In this document: positions 1-7,750 of the stretch, one piece after another
How positions within the stretch are numbered: the first letter of the stretch is position 1
How the letters are laid out: every line of letters starts with the position of its first letter
DNA from: Thermasporomyces composti
Lineage (GTDB): Bacteria > Actinomycetota > Actinomycetes > Propionibacteriales > Actinopolymorphaceae
Length of the DNA stretch: 64,000 bases
Reading direction: 5' to 3'
NCBI RefSeq assembly: GCF_003386795.1
Contig: NZ_QTUC01000001.1
Coordinates: 2,666,001-2,730,000 of the forward strand
Notes under the pieces: model-generated
Seen by the model: the letters and a program-made list of their open reading frames with translations, nothing else
The model's database searches: none
What the model was told of the DNA's origin: nothing
Translations under genes and position numbers: made by a program

Positions 1-1087
1 CCCCTGGCGCGTGCTTGACGGCGTTCGTCAGCGCCTCCTGCACGATCCGGTACGCGGCCTGGTCGACGGCGGCGGGCAGCGACCCATCGGTGGACGCGGT
101 GGCGAGCACGCCCTGAGTGTGTGCGCCGTCCGGCTCAGGGTCGGGGCCCGCCACCGAGGTGGGCTCACCGCCCACGACCGGCAGGTTCGACCTGACCTCC
201 ACGCGCAGGCCGCCGGCGCGAGCCGATTCGACGAGGCGACCCACATCGCGCAGCCGCGCCGGTGCGACGAGCGAGTCCTCGTCGTCGGACCGCAGCATCC
301 GGATCATGGCGCGCATCTCGGTCAGGGAGGAGACGGCGTTCTCCCGCACGGCCTCGAGGACCTTTCGGACCGTGGCGGGGTCCTTGTCGGCCATCGACAG
401 CACCGCCTCGGACTGGATCGCGATCGCGGACAGGTGACCCGCGACCACGTCGTGCAGGTCCCGCGCCATCCGGGCCCGTTCGGCCGAGATGGCCGCGCGT
501 CGGTCGAGCTCCGCGATCCGGGCGAGCTGTTCGGACCGCTCGCGTTCGGCCGCCACCATCTCGCGGTGCTGTCGGATGTTCATCGCCCACCACACCGGGA
601 CGATGGGCAGCGCGCCGACCCCCCAGGCGAGGACCAACGCTTGGCGCCAGTCGCCTGTCAACGCGAACGTGACGACGCCCGAGCCGACGAGGATCACCGC
701 CGCGAGCACGACCATGGCCCGACTGGTTCGACGTGACCCGTAGAGGGTCGCGGCGAAGAGCTGGTCCATGACGACGAGGAGGAGGGGGACAGAACTCCCG
801 AAAGTGCCGTTGACGGACAGTGCCGCGGCGAGGGCGATGGCCGTCATGCCGATCGTGAGGGCGAGGATGGGTCGCCGTGCTCGAAGGATCGAGCCACAGC
901 ACGCGAACGCCAGGACCGACAACTGGACGCTGAGGGGAACCTCGACCTCACCGGAGACCAGCATGTCGAACCCGGCGAGGTAGAGCAGCGCCCCGCAGGT
1001 GAAGAGCGCGGCGGCGACGAGCGGATCGCGCCAAGGCTCGCGCAGCCACCACCTCAGATGCGGGCGCGGGTCGGGCACAGCGTTCAT
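1..1087 (-). CDS. Sensor histidine kinase, DesK/NarL-partner type (3' end outside window)
   Basis: The protein starts at an ATG at 1087 and runs off the window start, so the C-terminal ATPase domain is incomplete. The first ~150 residues hold four to five hydrophobic segments. They are followed by a dimerisation helix with ERARMARDLHDVV, where His212 is the expected phosphorylated residue, and by the start of the ATPase domain (IVQEALTNAVKHAPG, N-box). This is the HisKA_3 class that pairs with LuxR-type response regulators, so its partner probably lies just outside the window. It resembles the complete kinase at 50884-52155 in layout. The ligand is unknown. Confidence 0.93.
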   Translation of the reverse strand, partial: MNAVPDPRPHLRWWLREPWRDPLVAAALFTCGALLYLAGFDMLVSGEVEVPLSVQLSVLAFACCGSILRARRPILALTIGMTAIALAAALSVNGTFGSSVPLLLVVMDQLFAATLYGSRRTSRAMVVLAAVILVGSGVVTFALTGDWRQALVLAWGVGALPIVPVWWAMNIRQHREMVAAERERSEQLARIAELDRRAAISAERARMARDLHDVVAGHLSAIAIQSEAVLSMADKDPATVRKVLEAVRENAVSSLTEMRAMIRMLRSDDEDSLVAPARLRDVGRLVESARAGGLRVEVRSNLPVVGGEPTSVAGPDPEPDGAHTQGVLATASTDGSLPAAVDQAAYRIVQEALTNAVKHAPG

Positions 1088-1324
1088 CTCAGCACGGGCG
1101 ATAGGTCGGAAGCGTCCGTCGAACGCCTGATCAGGCCGCGCGAGCGTCCGACGAAAGGAGGACGCCCGGATGGTACGTCGTCCTGACGACCCGTGGACCC
1201 CTGACCCAGCACGCTGGTGGCGGCCCGGAGGCGACCCGTCCGGGCTGGGCGAGGCCAGCCGCCACCGCACCGCTCTCTCGTCTCGGCAACGCACCCGTAG
1301 GGATCCATGGAGGGGGGAAGCTCC

Positions 1325-2650
1325 GTGCCTGCCGCATCCCGGCGCCTCGACGTGCTGGACATCCTGCGTGGGCTCGCGATCGTCGGAACTTTCGGCACGA
1401 ACGTCTGGATCTTCACGAACCCGGCCGGCCCTCCGGACGCCCTCGCCAGCCTGCCGTCCCTGGATTCCCTCGCCGGGGCTGTGGAGACGGCGATCCGGTT
1501 CGTCTTCAACGGCAAGGCGCTGGCTCTGCTGACCTTGCTCTTCGGCGTGGGTCTGGAGCTGCAGTACCGGTCCGCGCGCCGCCGGGGCAACCGGTGGCCG
1601 GGCTGGTACCTGTGGCGAGCGGGTCTGCTGTTCTGCGAGGGTTTGCTGCACTACGTCCTGGTCTTCGAGTTCGACGTGCTCATGGGGTACGCGGTGGCCT
1701 CGATGGTCGTGGCGTACCTCGTGGGACGTAGCGACCGGGCGGTGCGGTGGTGGATGGTCGGCGCCGGCACGCTGCACGTCGCCTTCATCAGCCTGCTGAC
1801 CCTGGGGTTGCTGGCCACGCCGCCGGAGGTGAAGGAGCAGCCGCTCGTGGCGCCGAGTCGGCCGGACCTGTTCAGCCACGGCGGCTACGCGGAGCAGGTG
1901 GCGGACCGGCTCGCTTTGGCGCCGGCGTACCGGAGCGAGTCGGTCCTGATCATGCCGCTCTGCATCGTGCTGTTCCTCGCTGGCTCACGACTTCTGCGTG
2001 CGGGCGCGTTCGAGGACAGCACGAGGGGCGCGACGGTCCGCCGCAGGCTCATGACACTGGGCTTCGGTGTCGGGCTTCCGTTGAACGTCCTCACGACGTT
2101 CGCGGGACCGGACTGGAGTCTGGTCGACCGCTACCTGCTGCCGCCCTTGGTCGCGCTGGGTCTCCTCGGCCTGGTCACCACGGTCACCTACCGGACGCGC
2201 GACGCACGCCGGGCCGGAGGGCCGCTGCGGCGCGGCTTCATCGCGGTCGGTCGGACCTCGCTGTCCTGCTACGTCTTGCAGAACCTCGTGGCCAGCGTCC
2301 TCTGCTACGGCTGGGGCCTGGGGCTGGCGAGCCGGCTGGACGGTCTTCGGCCGTGGTGGGTGCCGGGTGCGTGGCTCGGGATCTGCGCGCTGTTCACCGT
2401 GCTCGCCACATGGTGGCTCCGACGGTTCGAGCGGGGTCCGCTGGAGCTGGTGTGGCACTGGGCGTACCAGGCGCCGCAGCGCGGCCGGGCACGCGTTGCG
2501 TCGGCGTCCGCGGTGGGCGGGACGGTCGATGAGGCGCGGGTTCAGGTTCGGGAGTCTTCCTTGGCCTCCTCGACGGTGAGCTCCGCGGCCGGATCAGCCT
2601 CGAGGCGTTCGTCTGGGATGGGCCGTCCGGAACGCACCGACCGTCCGTAA
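1325..2650 (+). CDS. DUF418-family polytopic membrane protein
   Basis: The N-terminus reads RRLDVLDILRGLAIVGTFGTN, the usual opening of DUF418 proteins. Roughly eight to ten hydrophobic segments follow, then a C-terminal DUF418 block ending near RGPLELVWHWAYQ. I prefer the GTG at 1325 because GGAGGGGG lies 7-8 bases upstream; an in-frame ATG at 1307 would sit inside that ribosome-binding site. After the usual family end (about base 2470) another ~60 low-complexity residues follow, and their DNA overlaps the convergent gene 2542-2886 by 109 bases. The original stop may therefore have been lost. Function is unknown; transport is often suggested for the family. Confidence 0.88.
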   Translation: MPAASRRLDVLDILRGLAIVGTFGTNVWIFTNPAGPPDALASLPSLDSLAGAVETAIRFVFNGKALALLTLLFGVGLELQYRSARRRGNRWPGWYLWRAGLLFCEGLLHYVLVFEFDVLMGYAVASMVVAYLVGRSDRAVRWWMVGAGTLHVAFISLLTLGLLATPPEVKEQPLVAPSRPDLFSHGGYAEQVADRLALAPAYRSESVLIMPLCIVLFLAGSRLLRAGAFEDSTRGATVRRRLMTLGFGVGLPLNVLTTFAGPDWSLVDRYLLPPLVALGLLGLVTTVTYRTRDARRAGGPLRRGFIAVGRTSLSCYVLQNLVASVLCYGWGLGLASRLDGLRPWWVPGAWLGICALFTVLATWWLRRFERGPLELVWHWAYQAPQRGRARVASASAVGGTVDEARVQVRESSLASSTVSSAAGSASRRSSGMGRPERTDRP

Positions 2651-2886
2651 GTGCCGTCGTCGAGGCGACGCAGCGCCCGGTCGATCGCGGCGAGCCGCTC
2701 GCGCAGGTGGGCGGCGATGGCGCCAGCGGTCGCCTCGGAGGTCAGCGGCTGGGCGACGTCGCCAATGTCGCCAGGGCCTTCCTGCTGGGTCTGGCTCTCC
2801 TGGCCGGCTTCCTCCGCCCGTTCGAGCATCCGCAGCAGGTCGGCTCGCTCGGCGAGCAGCCGCTCCCGTGCCCGCTTCTCGTCCAT
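2542..2886 (-). CDS. DksA/TraR-like protein lacking the zinc-finger cysteines
   Basis: The protein has 114 residues. ATG at 2886 follows a good GGGAGG site; upstream in-frame codons lack one. The N-terminal ~70 residues form a charged helical hairpin (KRARERLLAERADLLRMLERA), and the C-terminus has the DksA signature spacing DGTYGRSVRSGRPIPDERLEA. In typical members the positions around YGxCxxCG and the downstream pair are cysteines; here they are Ser, Ser, Thr and non-Cys, so zinc cannot bind in the usual way. DksA relatives act in the RNA polymerase secondary channel. Whether this one does is an open inference. It is convergent with, and overlaps, the DUF418 gene. Confidence 0.85.
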   Translation of the reverse strand: MDEKRARERLLAERADLLRMLERAEEAGQESQTQQEGPGDIGDVAQPLTSEATAGAIAAHLRERLAAIDRALRRLDDGTYGRSVRSGRPIPDERLEADPAAELTVEEAKEDSRT

Positions 2887-3134
2887 CTTGGCCTCCCAGG
2901 GTCTGTCCCGGGTCGCTCGGATCGCCCCTGCGGTGGCGGCGGTCGCCCGCGCGCGAGGACTCGGGTCACGCCGGACTGGGCGCTGCACGACCGGTGCCCG
3001 ACGAAACCCTCGTCAAACCCGGGCCGAGCCCGGCCAACCGCTGGAGGAACCCGGCCAGACACGAGCTGGCGGTGACGGAAGCGCGACGGAACGTAGGGGC
3101 AAGACACGCGATGAGGACGTACAGGACACCATCG

Positions 3135-3164
3135 TTGCAACGAGCTGGCAGGAAACCTCATAAT
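3135..3164 (+). promoter_or_regulatory. Sigma-70-like promoter for the MerR-type gene
   Basis: TTGCAA at 3135-3140, an 18-base spacer and CATAAT at 3159-3164 form a recognisable promoter. Transcription would start near 3171, which makes an in-frame TTG at 3169 an unlikely start and supports the GTG at 3202. Confidence 0.55.
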
Positions 3165-3201
3165 CCGCTTGCAACTTCCCTGCGATTGCGGCGAGACAAC
3201 C

Positions 3202-3522
3202 GTGAGGCTCCCGATCGATGACCCTCAGGCACCTGTGTTCACCATCGGCCAGGTGTCGGAGATGCTGCAGGTCAAGCAGGCGTTCCTGCGACGGCTGGAT
3301 CAAGAGGGCGTTGTGTCTCCCGCCCGTTCGGAAGGCGGGCAGCGCCGGTACAGCCGCGACCAGATCGATCAGGTCGCGCAGGTGTGCAGCCTCGTCGCGG
3401 AAGGACTCACCCTCGCCGGGGTACGCCGGGTCATCGAACTCCAGACGCGAGTCGCTGCGCTTGAGGCCGAGCTCGCGCGGGAGCGTGCACGTCACACCCA
3501 GGGCCGCTCAAGCGGGGAGTGA
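3202..3522 (+). CDS. MerR-type transcriptional regulator (HspR-like size)
   Basis: A small one-domain regulator of about 106 residues. A winged-helix MerR domain opens with FTIGQVSEMLQVKQAFLRRL and the wing SEGGQRRYSRDQIDQV, followed by a short coiled-coil tail rich in Glu, Ala and Arg. No effector domain or metal-binding cysteines are visible, so it resembles the HspR/GlnR-like small MerR class. The GTG at 3202 is chosen because the promoter just upstream places the RNA start near 3171. The following GT4 gene starts 83 bases downstream and may be co-transcribed. Confidence 0.85.
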   Translation: MRLPIDDPQAPVFTIGQVSEMLQVKQAFLRRLDQEGVVSPARSEGGQRRYSRDQIDQVAQVCSLVAEGLTLAGVRRVIELQTRVAALEAELARERARHTQGRSSGE

Positions 3523-3605
3523 CGACCCGAGGACGTGGCGCACCCCGCGTCGCAGCTCTCGGGTCGGATGGACCGTTCACGTGTGACCCGGGAGGACGAC
3601 ACGCT

Positions 3606-4892
3606 ATGGCCCTCGAGCACCCCATAGTGTCCACCGCCGGGTGGACGACCAGACGACCCCTGCGCATCGCGATGGTGGCACCGCCGTGGTTCGAGCTCCC
3701 ACCCGTCGGCTATGGCGGTATCGAATCGGTGGTCGCCGACCTGGTCGACGCGCTGGTGGCGCGTGGACACGAGATCACGCTCGTAGGGTCGGGCCGGAAC
3801 GGGACCAAGGCTCAGCGTTTCGTCCAGGTCTTCCCCGAGCCGCCGTTCCAGCGGTTGGGCGAGGCGATGCCGGAGGTGGTACACGCGGCCGCCGCGGCCG
3901 AGGCCCTCGAAGGCCTCGACGTCGACCTGGTTCACGACCACTGCTGCGCTGGGCCGTTGCTCGCTCGGGGTCGCCGGATCCCGACCGTGGTCACGGCGCA
4001 TGGTCCGGTGACGGGTGAGCCGGGCGACTACTTCCGCTACCTCGGTGACTCGATCGAGCTCGTCGCCATCTCCGACGCGCAGCGGCGGCTCAACCCTGCC
4101 CTCAACTGGGTCGGTCGCGTCCACAACGCGATCGACGTCGACACCTTTCCCTTCGCGGAGACCAAGGACGACTACGTGCTCTTCCTTGGTCGCTTCAACC
4201 CGGACAAGGGCGCGCACCTGGCGATCGACGCGGCCCGGCGTGCTGGGCGCCGCATCATCCTGGCCGGCAAGTGCAACGAGGCCCTGGAGAAGGCCTACTT
4301 CGAAGCCGAGATCAAGCCTCGGCTCGGCCCTGGCGTGGAGTACGTCGGTGAAGCGGACGCCACGATGAAGCGTGAGCTGTTCGCCGGCGCACGGTGCCTG
4401 GTCTTCCCCATTCAGTGGGACGAGCCGTTCGGCATGGTGATGATCGAGGCGATGGCCTGTGGGACGCCAGTCGTCGCGACCCGTCGCGGCAGCGTTCCTG
4501 AGGTGGTCGCCGACGGTGTCACCGGCCACATCATCGACGACCTCGACGACCTCCCGGCCGCGATCGTCGCCGCTGAGGAGCTGTCGCCGACCGCGTGTCG
4601 CCGACACGTCCGTGCCAAGTTCGACTTGCCGGTGATGGCCGAGGGTTACGAGCGCGTCTACCGCACGCTGGTCGAGGGCCGCGAGCTGCTGGAGGAGCTT
4701 CCGGAGGCGTCGGCTCGCCGACGCATGCCGGCCATGCGGCCGCCGACCGAGGTGGCCGCGGCCGCCGCGTCCACGGCGTCGACCACACCGTCAACCACCA
4801 CCAGGCCGCTGCCAACGGCGATCACCGAGGCTGGTGAGGTGGTCCGGCAGGCCGACATTGACGATCTGCCAGACCAGCGGAGGCGGCGCTAG
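3606..4892 (+). CDS. Glycosyltransferase family 4
   Basis: A 428-residue GT-B glycosyltransferase. The N-terminal Rossmann half opens with RIAMVAPPWFELPPVGYGG, the acceptor-side glycine-rich loop. The C-terminal half carries VLFLGRFNPDKG and the EPFGMVMIEAMACGTPVVA block with the E-x7-E donor-sugar motif. The last ~50 residues are Ala/Thr-rich and probably disordered. GGGAGG lies 12 bases before the ATG. The donor and acceptor are unknown. It stands apart from the glycan operon that starts at 6651 but could feed the same surface polymer. Confidence 0.9.
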   Translation: MALEHPIVSTAGWTTRRPLRIAMVAPPWFELPPVGYGGIESVVADLVDALVARGHEITLVGSGRNGTKAQRFVQVFPEPPFQRLGEAMPEVVHAAAAAEALEGLDVDLVHDHCCAGPLLARGRRIPTVVTAHGPVTGEPGDYFRYLGDSIELVAISDAQRRLNPALNWVGRVHNAIDVDTFPFAETKDDYVLFLGRFNPDKGAHLAIDAARRAGRRIILAGKCNEALEKAYFEAEIKPRLGPGVEYVGEADATMKRELFAGARCLVFPIQWDEPFGMVMIEAMACGTPVVATRRGSVPEVVADGVTGHIIDDLDDLPAAIVAAEELSPTACRRHVRAKFDLPVMAEGYERVYRTLVEGRELLEELPEASARRRMPAMRPPTEVAAAAASTASTTPSTTTRPLPTAITEAGEVVRQADIDDLPDQRRRR

Positions 4893-4939
4893 TCGCACGG
4901 CGCCACCTTCGGGACGAGCGTCGAGAGCAGGAAGGAAGA

Positions 4940-4984
4940 CGAGGGGCGGACCGGTCACGCCTCCGGCGTGTCGTCCGCCCCTCG
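4940..4984. terminator. Bidirectional hairpin terminator
   Basis: A perfect 12-base stem (CGAGGGGCGGAC at 4940-4951 with its complement at 4973-4984) and a 21-base loop lie between the convergent GT4 gene and the small minus-strand gene. The stem overlaps the last codons of the minus-strand gene. No U-tract follows, as is usual in actinobacteria. Confidence 0.65.
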
Positions 4985-5272
4985 CGCAGCCTGTGACCCC
5001 GGCGGTGACGCGTGCTCGTCCGCTCGCTGACGGGCCGCGGTGGCCCGCCGCTCAGCGCCGGTCTCCCCGGCGTCGGACTCATCGCCCGCCACCCGACCGA
5101 CGAACATCTCGCTGGGGCCAGTCCCCGTCGTCGTTGCGTTCTCCGAACCGGCCACACCACCTGTCGCCCGGGTCCGGGCCGTCCCCATGTCAGCGGGCGC
5201 GTCCTGTTCGCCGAGCTTGCGCGCGACAGCCCGGTCTCGTAGCCGCTGCAACAGCCGCGACCAGATCGACAT
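4955..5272 (-). CDS. Small hypothetical protein
   Basis: A 105-residue protein from ATG 5272, preceded by GAGG at a 6-base spacing. It opens with MSIWSRLLQRLRDRAVARKL, a basic amphipathic helix, and the rest is Ala/Gly/Glu-rich with low complexity. I do not recognise a family and see no signal peptide or membrane segment. The clean ribosome-binding site and the terminator at its end support a real gene. Confidence 0.6.
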   Translation of the reverse strand: MSIWSRLLQRLRDRAVARKLGEQDAPADMGTARTRATGGVAGSENATTTGTGPSEMFVGRVAGDESDAGETGAERRATAARQRADEHASPPGSQAARGADDTPEA

Positions 5273-5755
5273 GGTGGTCCTCGAGGATTCCTGGCCTTGG
5301 GGAGCCTTGGGGAAAGGCGTCTGTGACCCCACTCCCTACCCTCCACTTTGCCGCGCATGCGTCGCGACTCCCGTGCGCGAGGTGGGCGCGAGACGCCGGC
5401 TGATGAGTCCTGACCGGGCGGCCCGCGACAGGACACCGGCCGCGTCGAGCGAGGCTTCCTCACACCGCGCGCCCATCCGCGCCGCTCAGCTCGTCGCCGC
5501 TCGTCGCCCAGGCCTGCTCGGCGAGGAGGCTCGCGGCTCTTCTCGCGGTGACGGGACGCGTCCGAACCCTGATCCCTTGCGTCCGCGGGCCGCACGCGCG
5601 CTGAGGAGCGCTGGACGAGGGCACGCCCGTGCAGCTCACCTCGCCATCGGAACAGCCGGCGTCGCGATGGGTCGGATCGCCGGAGCCGACGAGCGCGCCG
5701 GCATGATCTCCCGGGCCGCGGGTACGGGTTTCTGACCGGCAGAAGGAGGTGCGTG
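5273..5755. other. Intergenic stretch without recognised gene
   Basis: 483 bases between the divergent small gene and the CBS gene. Open frames exist, but their codon third positions lack the strong G/C bias of neighbouring genes and no family is recognisable. Only the AAGGAGGT ribosome-binding site at 5743-5750 is assigned. Confidence 0.5.
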
Positions 5756-6121
5756 ATGACCCTGGTGCGAGAGGTGATGACGGCGGGTCCGATCGGCTTG
5801 CCCGAGGATGCGACGTTGACGGACGCGGCTCGAGAGATGCGCTCCAAGAACGTGGGTGCCCTCTTCACGTTCTCCGATACCGGTGTGCGTGGAATGGTCA
5901 CCGACCGCGACATCGTGGTGCGCGGCCTCGCGGAGGGTGCGGATCCGGACACGACGCCGGTCCAGGACGTCGCGAGCGAGTCGCTGGTGACCGTGCAAGC
6001 GTCATCGTCGACGGACGAAGCCGCACGACTCATGCAGGAGCAGGGCGTTCGGCGGTTGCCGGTGGTCGATGGCGACGAGGTCGTGGGTCTGGTCTCCTTG
6101 GAGGATCTCGCCGCCAGGTAG
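5756..6121 (+). CDS. CBS-pair domain protein
   Basis: A 121-residue stand-alone protein made of two CBS motifs, about residues 8-60 (VREVMTAGPIGLPEDATL through RGMVTDRDIVVRGLA) and 68-120 (VTVQASSSTDEAARLM through RRLPVVDGDEVVGLVSLED). Such pairs bind adenine nucleotides and act as energy or stress sensors. The ATG at 5756 is preferred over a GTG at 5753 because AAGGAGGT at 5743-5750 is then spaced by 5 bases. No partner enzyme is adjacent. Confidence 0.93.
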   Translation: MTLVREVMTAGPIGLPEDATLTDAAREMRSKNVGALFTFSDTGVRGMVTDRDIVVRGLAEGADPDTTPVQDVASESLVTVQASSSTDEAARLMQEQGVRRLPVVDGDEVVGLVSLEDLAAR

Positions 6122-6478
6122 TTCATCGCCAGACGTTCTTCCTTCCAGGCACGCGGTCGGGCGTCGCCCACGTGTGGACTGTCGCCATTGGCCCCGTCGA
6201 GGACCTCGTGCCACGCCGCGCTCGCACGACCGTCAGCCGGCCATGGAGCCCAGCGCCGCCGGGGACCCTCGGCGGTCGTGAGTCCGTGGCTGCCGCAGCT
6301 CGTCGACTCAGAAGCCGACCCGGAAGTCGATCCAAGAGGTCGACCCAGGACGTCGACCCAGCAGGCGACGAGTCGTCACCTTCTCCACCGCGAGGGTCCG
6401 CGTTCCACCGGGCTGCTCGAGGCCACCGCGCCCATGTTTCGCTGACAGCCGACCGGCGTGAGTGCACTGTGGCGCGAC

Positions 6479-6510
6479 GGCGTGGCGAATCTCTTATCAT
6501 TCGCCGCGCC
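6479..6510. promoter_or_regulatory. Inverted repeat upstream of glycan operon
   Basis: GGCGTGGCGAAT at 6479-6490 pairs with ATTCGCCGCGCC at 6499-6510 (11 of 12 pairs, one G-U in RNA) around the AT-rich loop CTCTTATC. It could be an operator or an RNA hairpin in the leader. Confidence 0.4.
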
Positions 6511-6562
6511 ATTGATTCGGTCCGTGGTCGGTGCCCTCGTTTTCGGCGACTATTCCGCATTG

Positions 6563-6578
6563 CCGAGTACGTACTCGG
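6563..6578. promoter_or_regulatory. Perfect 16-base palindrome, putative operator
   Basis: CCGAGTACGTACTCGG reads the same on both strands and sits 73 bases before the first gene of the glycan operon. A perfect dyad with no loop is more typical of a dimeric repressor site than of a terminator. The cognate regulator is unknown. Confidence 0.5.
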
Positions 6579-6650
6579 TGATGTTTGCCTCGCGAATACC
6601 CAGGGTAGGCGGGCAGAAGTTATGAGCGTCTGCCATGGGGCGGGGAAGCA

Positions 6651-7688
6651 GTGCGGAGAAACTTTCGACGAGCGGTGATAACCGGCGGCGCCGGTTTCCT
6701 CGGTTCCCACCTATGCGAATACCTTCTCGAGCATGGGACCGAGGTGGTCTGTGTTGACAACTTCGCGACCGGTGACGCCCGGAATGTCGCCTCGCTGCTC
6801 GACCACGACGGTTTCCAGCTCGTGGTCGGTGATGCCTGCGATCCGCGCCATGTCAGAGCTCTCCCCGGTCCGGTCGACCTCGTGCTCCACCTCGCGTCGT
6901 TGGCCTCGCCGGCGTTCTACCTGCGGCGACCACTGGAGACGCTGTGGGTGGGCGCGGTGGGGACCGCGCACGCGTTGGAGCTGGCGCGGGCAAAAGGCGC
7001 ACGGTTCGTCCTCGCCTCGACAAGTGAAATCTACGGCGATCCGTTGGTGCACCCGCAGACCGAAAGCTACTGGGGAAACGTGAATTCCGTGGGCCCGCGC
7101 AGCGTCTACGACGAAAGCAAGCGGTACGCCGAGGCGTTGACGATGGCTTATCGTCGGGTTTACCGGCTGTCGACGGCGATCGTGCGCATCTTCAACACCT
7201 ATGGACCGAGAATGCGGCCTGACGACGGCCGAATGATTCCGACGTTCATCCGTCAGTCGTTGTCGAAGGAACCGTTGACCGTCGCGGGTGACGGTCTCCA
7301 GACGCGCTCGGTGTGCTACGTCAGCGACACCACACGCGGAATCATGGCGCTCGCCCACAGCGACGTCGCTGGCCCAGTGAACATCGGTAACCCTGAGGAG
7401 CGGACGGTACGCGAGATCGCGGAGAAGGTGGGGCAGCTCACGGGGCAACCGGTCCACCTACGCCACGTGGAGCGTCCCGTCGACGACCCGCGACGGCGAT
7501 GCCCGGACATCTCACTGGCGACGTCGCTGCTCGGCTGGCGACCGCACGTCGGCCTGGAGGAAGGGCTCCGGCACACGATCGACTGGTTCGCCCGCGAGAT
7601 GGGGCACGAGCAGGGGCAGAGGAGCCGCGACGAGGACCGCGCCGACCGAGGTCCACCGCCGGTACGGAGCCCGCTGTGGCACGGCTGA
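6651..7688 (+). CDS. NAD-dependent epimerase/dehydratase, UDP-xylose synthase-like
   Basis: An extended SDR of 345 residues. It has the NAD loop TGGAGFLGSHL near residue 10, the TSEIYGDP segment, the catalytic YDESK (Tyr-x3-Lys) and NTYGPRMRPDDGR, the pattern of UDP-glucuronate decarboxylase (UXS) and close dTDP-glucose 4,6-dehydratase relatives. UXS turns UDP-glucuronate into UDP-xylose. The operon also encodes the UDP-glucose dehydrogenase (17614-18912) that would make the substrate, which favours this reading. Start is GTG 6651 after a GGGGAAG site. The last ~30 residues are polar and nonconserved. Related decarboxylase/4-epimerase activities cannot be excluded. Confidence 0.85.
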   Translation: MRRNFRRAVITGGAGFLGSHLCEYLLEHGTEVVCVDNFATGDARNVASLLDHDGFQLVVGDACDPRHVRALPGPVDLVLHLASLASPAFYLRRPLETLWVGAVGTAHALELARAKGARFVLASTSEIYGDPLVHPQTESYWGNVNSVGPRSVYDESKRYAEALTMAYRRVYRLSTAIVRIFNTYGPRMRPDDGRMIPTFIRQSLSKEPLTVAGDGLQTRSVCYVSDTTRGIMALAHSDVAGPVNIGNPEERTVREIAEKVGQLTGQPVHLRHVERPVDDPRRRCPDISLATSLLGWRPHVGLEEGLRHTIDWFAREMGHEQGQRSRDEDRADRGPPPVRSPLWHG

Positions 7689-7750
7689 GCGGACGCTCTG
7701 GCAAGGCTCGCGGAGCGCCGGACCGACCAGCGAGAGACCTGGGGGGCTTC

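Larger units (their letters stand above)
6122..6650. other. Long upstream region of the glycan operon
   Basis: 529 bases with no convincing gene. From about 6302 to 6370 it carries imperfect 13-15-base repeats built on GTCGACCCAGGAC. From about 6480 to 6620 it is clearly less GC-rich than its surroundings and holds two inverted repeats (listed separately), as expected for a promoter/leader region of the 12-kb operon downstream. Confidence 0.5.

Noticed and set aside
5040-5735. Plus-strand open frame in the gap before the CBS gene
   Set aside because: No family similarity, weak third-position bias and partly antisense to the small gene at 4955-5272.
6123-6710. A minus-strand 195-codon open frame upstream of the glycan operon
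   Set aside because: Starts inside the epimerase gene, Arg/Ser/Pro-rich without domains, and covers the probable promoter dyads.
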